Origin: Alphaproteobacteria bacterium
GTDB lineage: Bacteria; Pseudomonadota; Alphaproteobacteria; Zavarziniales; Zavarziniaceae
NCBI GenBank assembly: GCA_021774355.1
Contig: JAJFJE010000075.1
Location: forward strand, 1 to 6,452
Direction: 5' to 3'
DNA: 6,452 nt
Position 1 is the first letter of the stretch, and every line of letters starts with the position of its first letter. Below are positions 5,766 to 6,452 of the stretch, in pieces. The position numbers and the translations under genes were made by a program. The notes below the pieces were generated by a model. The model did not search any database. It saw only the letters and a program-made list of their open reading frames with translations, and was not told where the DNA came from.

Positions 5766-6452
5766 ATGACAGCCTCGCCCAAGCCCGTTCGCATTGCCGT
5801 CATCGGCGCCGGCCGCATGGGCCAGAATCACCTGCGCTGCTATGGCCGCCTGGCGGGCTGCCAACTGGTCGCGGCGGTCGATCCCAGCGGCCATCGCCAC
5901 GACGAGATCCGCGCCGTGACCAACGCCCCGATCATCGAGCGGCTGGTCGACCTGCCGCCGGTCGATGCCGTCTCGATCGCCACCCCCTCGACCACCCATG
6001 TGGAGATTGCCGAGGCCCTGATTTCCGCCGGCGTCCACTGCCTGATCGAAAAGCCGCTGGCCCTGGACGCAGCCGAGGGCGAGCGGCTGGCGGCCTTTGC
6101 CCGGCGCCGCCAGGTCAAGGTTGCGGTGGGCCATCTCGAACGGTTCAATCCCGCGTTCCAGGCCCTGGAAGCGCGGCGTGGCGACCTCGGCCGGATTCAT
6201 GCCCTGACCGCGCGGCGCATGGGCCGGGTCGCCCGGATCGTCGACGTCGACGTGATCGACGACCTGATGGTTCACGACATCGACCTGATTCTCGCCTTGA
6301 CCGGCGCCGATCCGGGGCGGGTGCAGATCGACGGCCTGGCCCGCTTCGACACGCCGGATTTCCACCACGCCACGGCGATCATCGAATTGTCCGACCAGAT
6401 GGTTGCGACGGTCACCGCCAGCCATTTGTCGCCGATCCGCTTCCGCCGCCTG
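5766..6452 (+). CDS. Gfo/Idh/MocA-family NAD(P)-dependent oxidoreductase, 3' end outside window
   Basis: The frame is open from ATG 5766 to the window edge: 229 residues, with no stop seen. The family oxidises or reduces sugar and nucleotide-sugar hydroxyls with NAD(P). Residues 10-22 (IAVIGAGRMGQNH) form the Rossmann dinucleotide loop, and Asp39 ends strand 2, suggesting NAD. ATPSTTH (72-78) and EKPLA (95-99, catalytic-type Lys96) are family hallmarks. GHLERFNPAF (122-131) begins the C-terminal domain, and DLMVHDIDL (166-174) contains the DxxxH pair Asp166/His170. ATG 5766 is the only possible start after the in-frame TAA at 5736, and it has GAGAGG close upstream (5758-5763). The ERFNP and HDIDL segments resemble nucleotide-sugar members such as WlbA and GnnA (UDP-GlcNAc 3-dehydrogenase). 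Substrate is not certain. It is divergent from rpsD. Confidence 0.88.
   Translation, partial: MTASPKPVRIAVIGAGRMGQNHLRCYGRLAGCQLVAAVDPSGHRHDEIRAVTNAPIIERLVDLPPVDAVSIATPSTTHVEIAEALISAGVHCLIEKPLALDAAEGERLAAFARRRQVKVAVGHLERFNPAFQALEARRGDLGRIHALTARRMGRVARIVDVDVIDDLMVHDIDLILALTGADPGRVQIDGLARFDTPDFHHATAIIELSDQMVATVTASHLSPIRFRRL

Noticed and set aside
5586..6425. A 279-codon minus-strand open frame opposite the oxidoreductase
   Set aside because: The plus strand carries clear Gfo/Idh/MocA motifs; the minus frame reads as His/Asp/Gly-rich antisense with no motif, and it would also run through the rpsD promoter.

Overview
The window is a GC-rich core-genome segment from an alphaproteobacterium, most likely Rhodospirillales-like. 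This is inferred from the GC-biased codon use and the gene order purC-purS-purQ-purL-bolA-CGFS glutaredoxin, which is familiar from alphaproteobacteria. The FGAM synthase is the three-subunit type (PurS + PurQ + short PurL of about 730 aa), not the single large PurL of enterobacteria. I see no mobile element, CRISPR array, tRNA, rRNA or defence-type gene.

Layout. Positions 1-116 are a non-coding leader with a possible extended -10 promoter. Next come purC (117-878), purS (930-1169, GTG start), purQ (1171-1863) and purL (1863-4058), all on the plus strand. purS, purQ and purL are packed with gaps of +1 and -1 nt. A BolA/IbaG-family gene follows 15 nt after purL (4074-4313). After an 81-nt gap comes a monothiol CGFS glutaredoxin (4395-4733). 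Downstream of the glutaredoxin stop lie a 16-bp tandem repeat (4735-4778) and a strong, probably bidirectional hairpin terminator (4865-4888). The terminator is shared with the convergent ribosomal protein S4 gene rpsD (5527-4910, minus strand). rpsD has a near-consensus sigma-70 promoter at 5659-5632 and a GC-rich leader of about 98 nt. Diverging from it, a Gfo/Idh/MocA-family NAD(P)-dependent sugar dehydrogenase starts at 5766 and runs off the right edge.

How the genes work together. PurS, PurQ and PurL form the complex that converts FGAR to FGAM, step 4 of purine synthesis. PurC performs the later SAICAR step. BolA and CGFS glutaredoxin proteins are known partners that form [2Fe-2S]-bridged complexes in iron-sulfur and iron homeostasis, so their adjacency probably reflects a working pair. 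rpsD is a separate transcription unit. The terminal oxidoreductase may act on a nucleotide sugar, but its partners lie outside the window.

The gene content is ordinary. The observations most worth a second look are non-coding or annotation-level: the repeat units after the glutaredoxin gene that each can fold into a hairpin, the rpsD leader as a possible S4 autoregulatory site, the start choices for purS and rpsD, and the identity of the truncated oxidoreductase.
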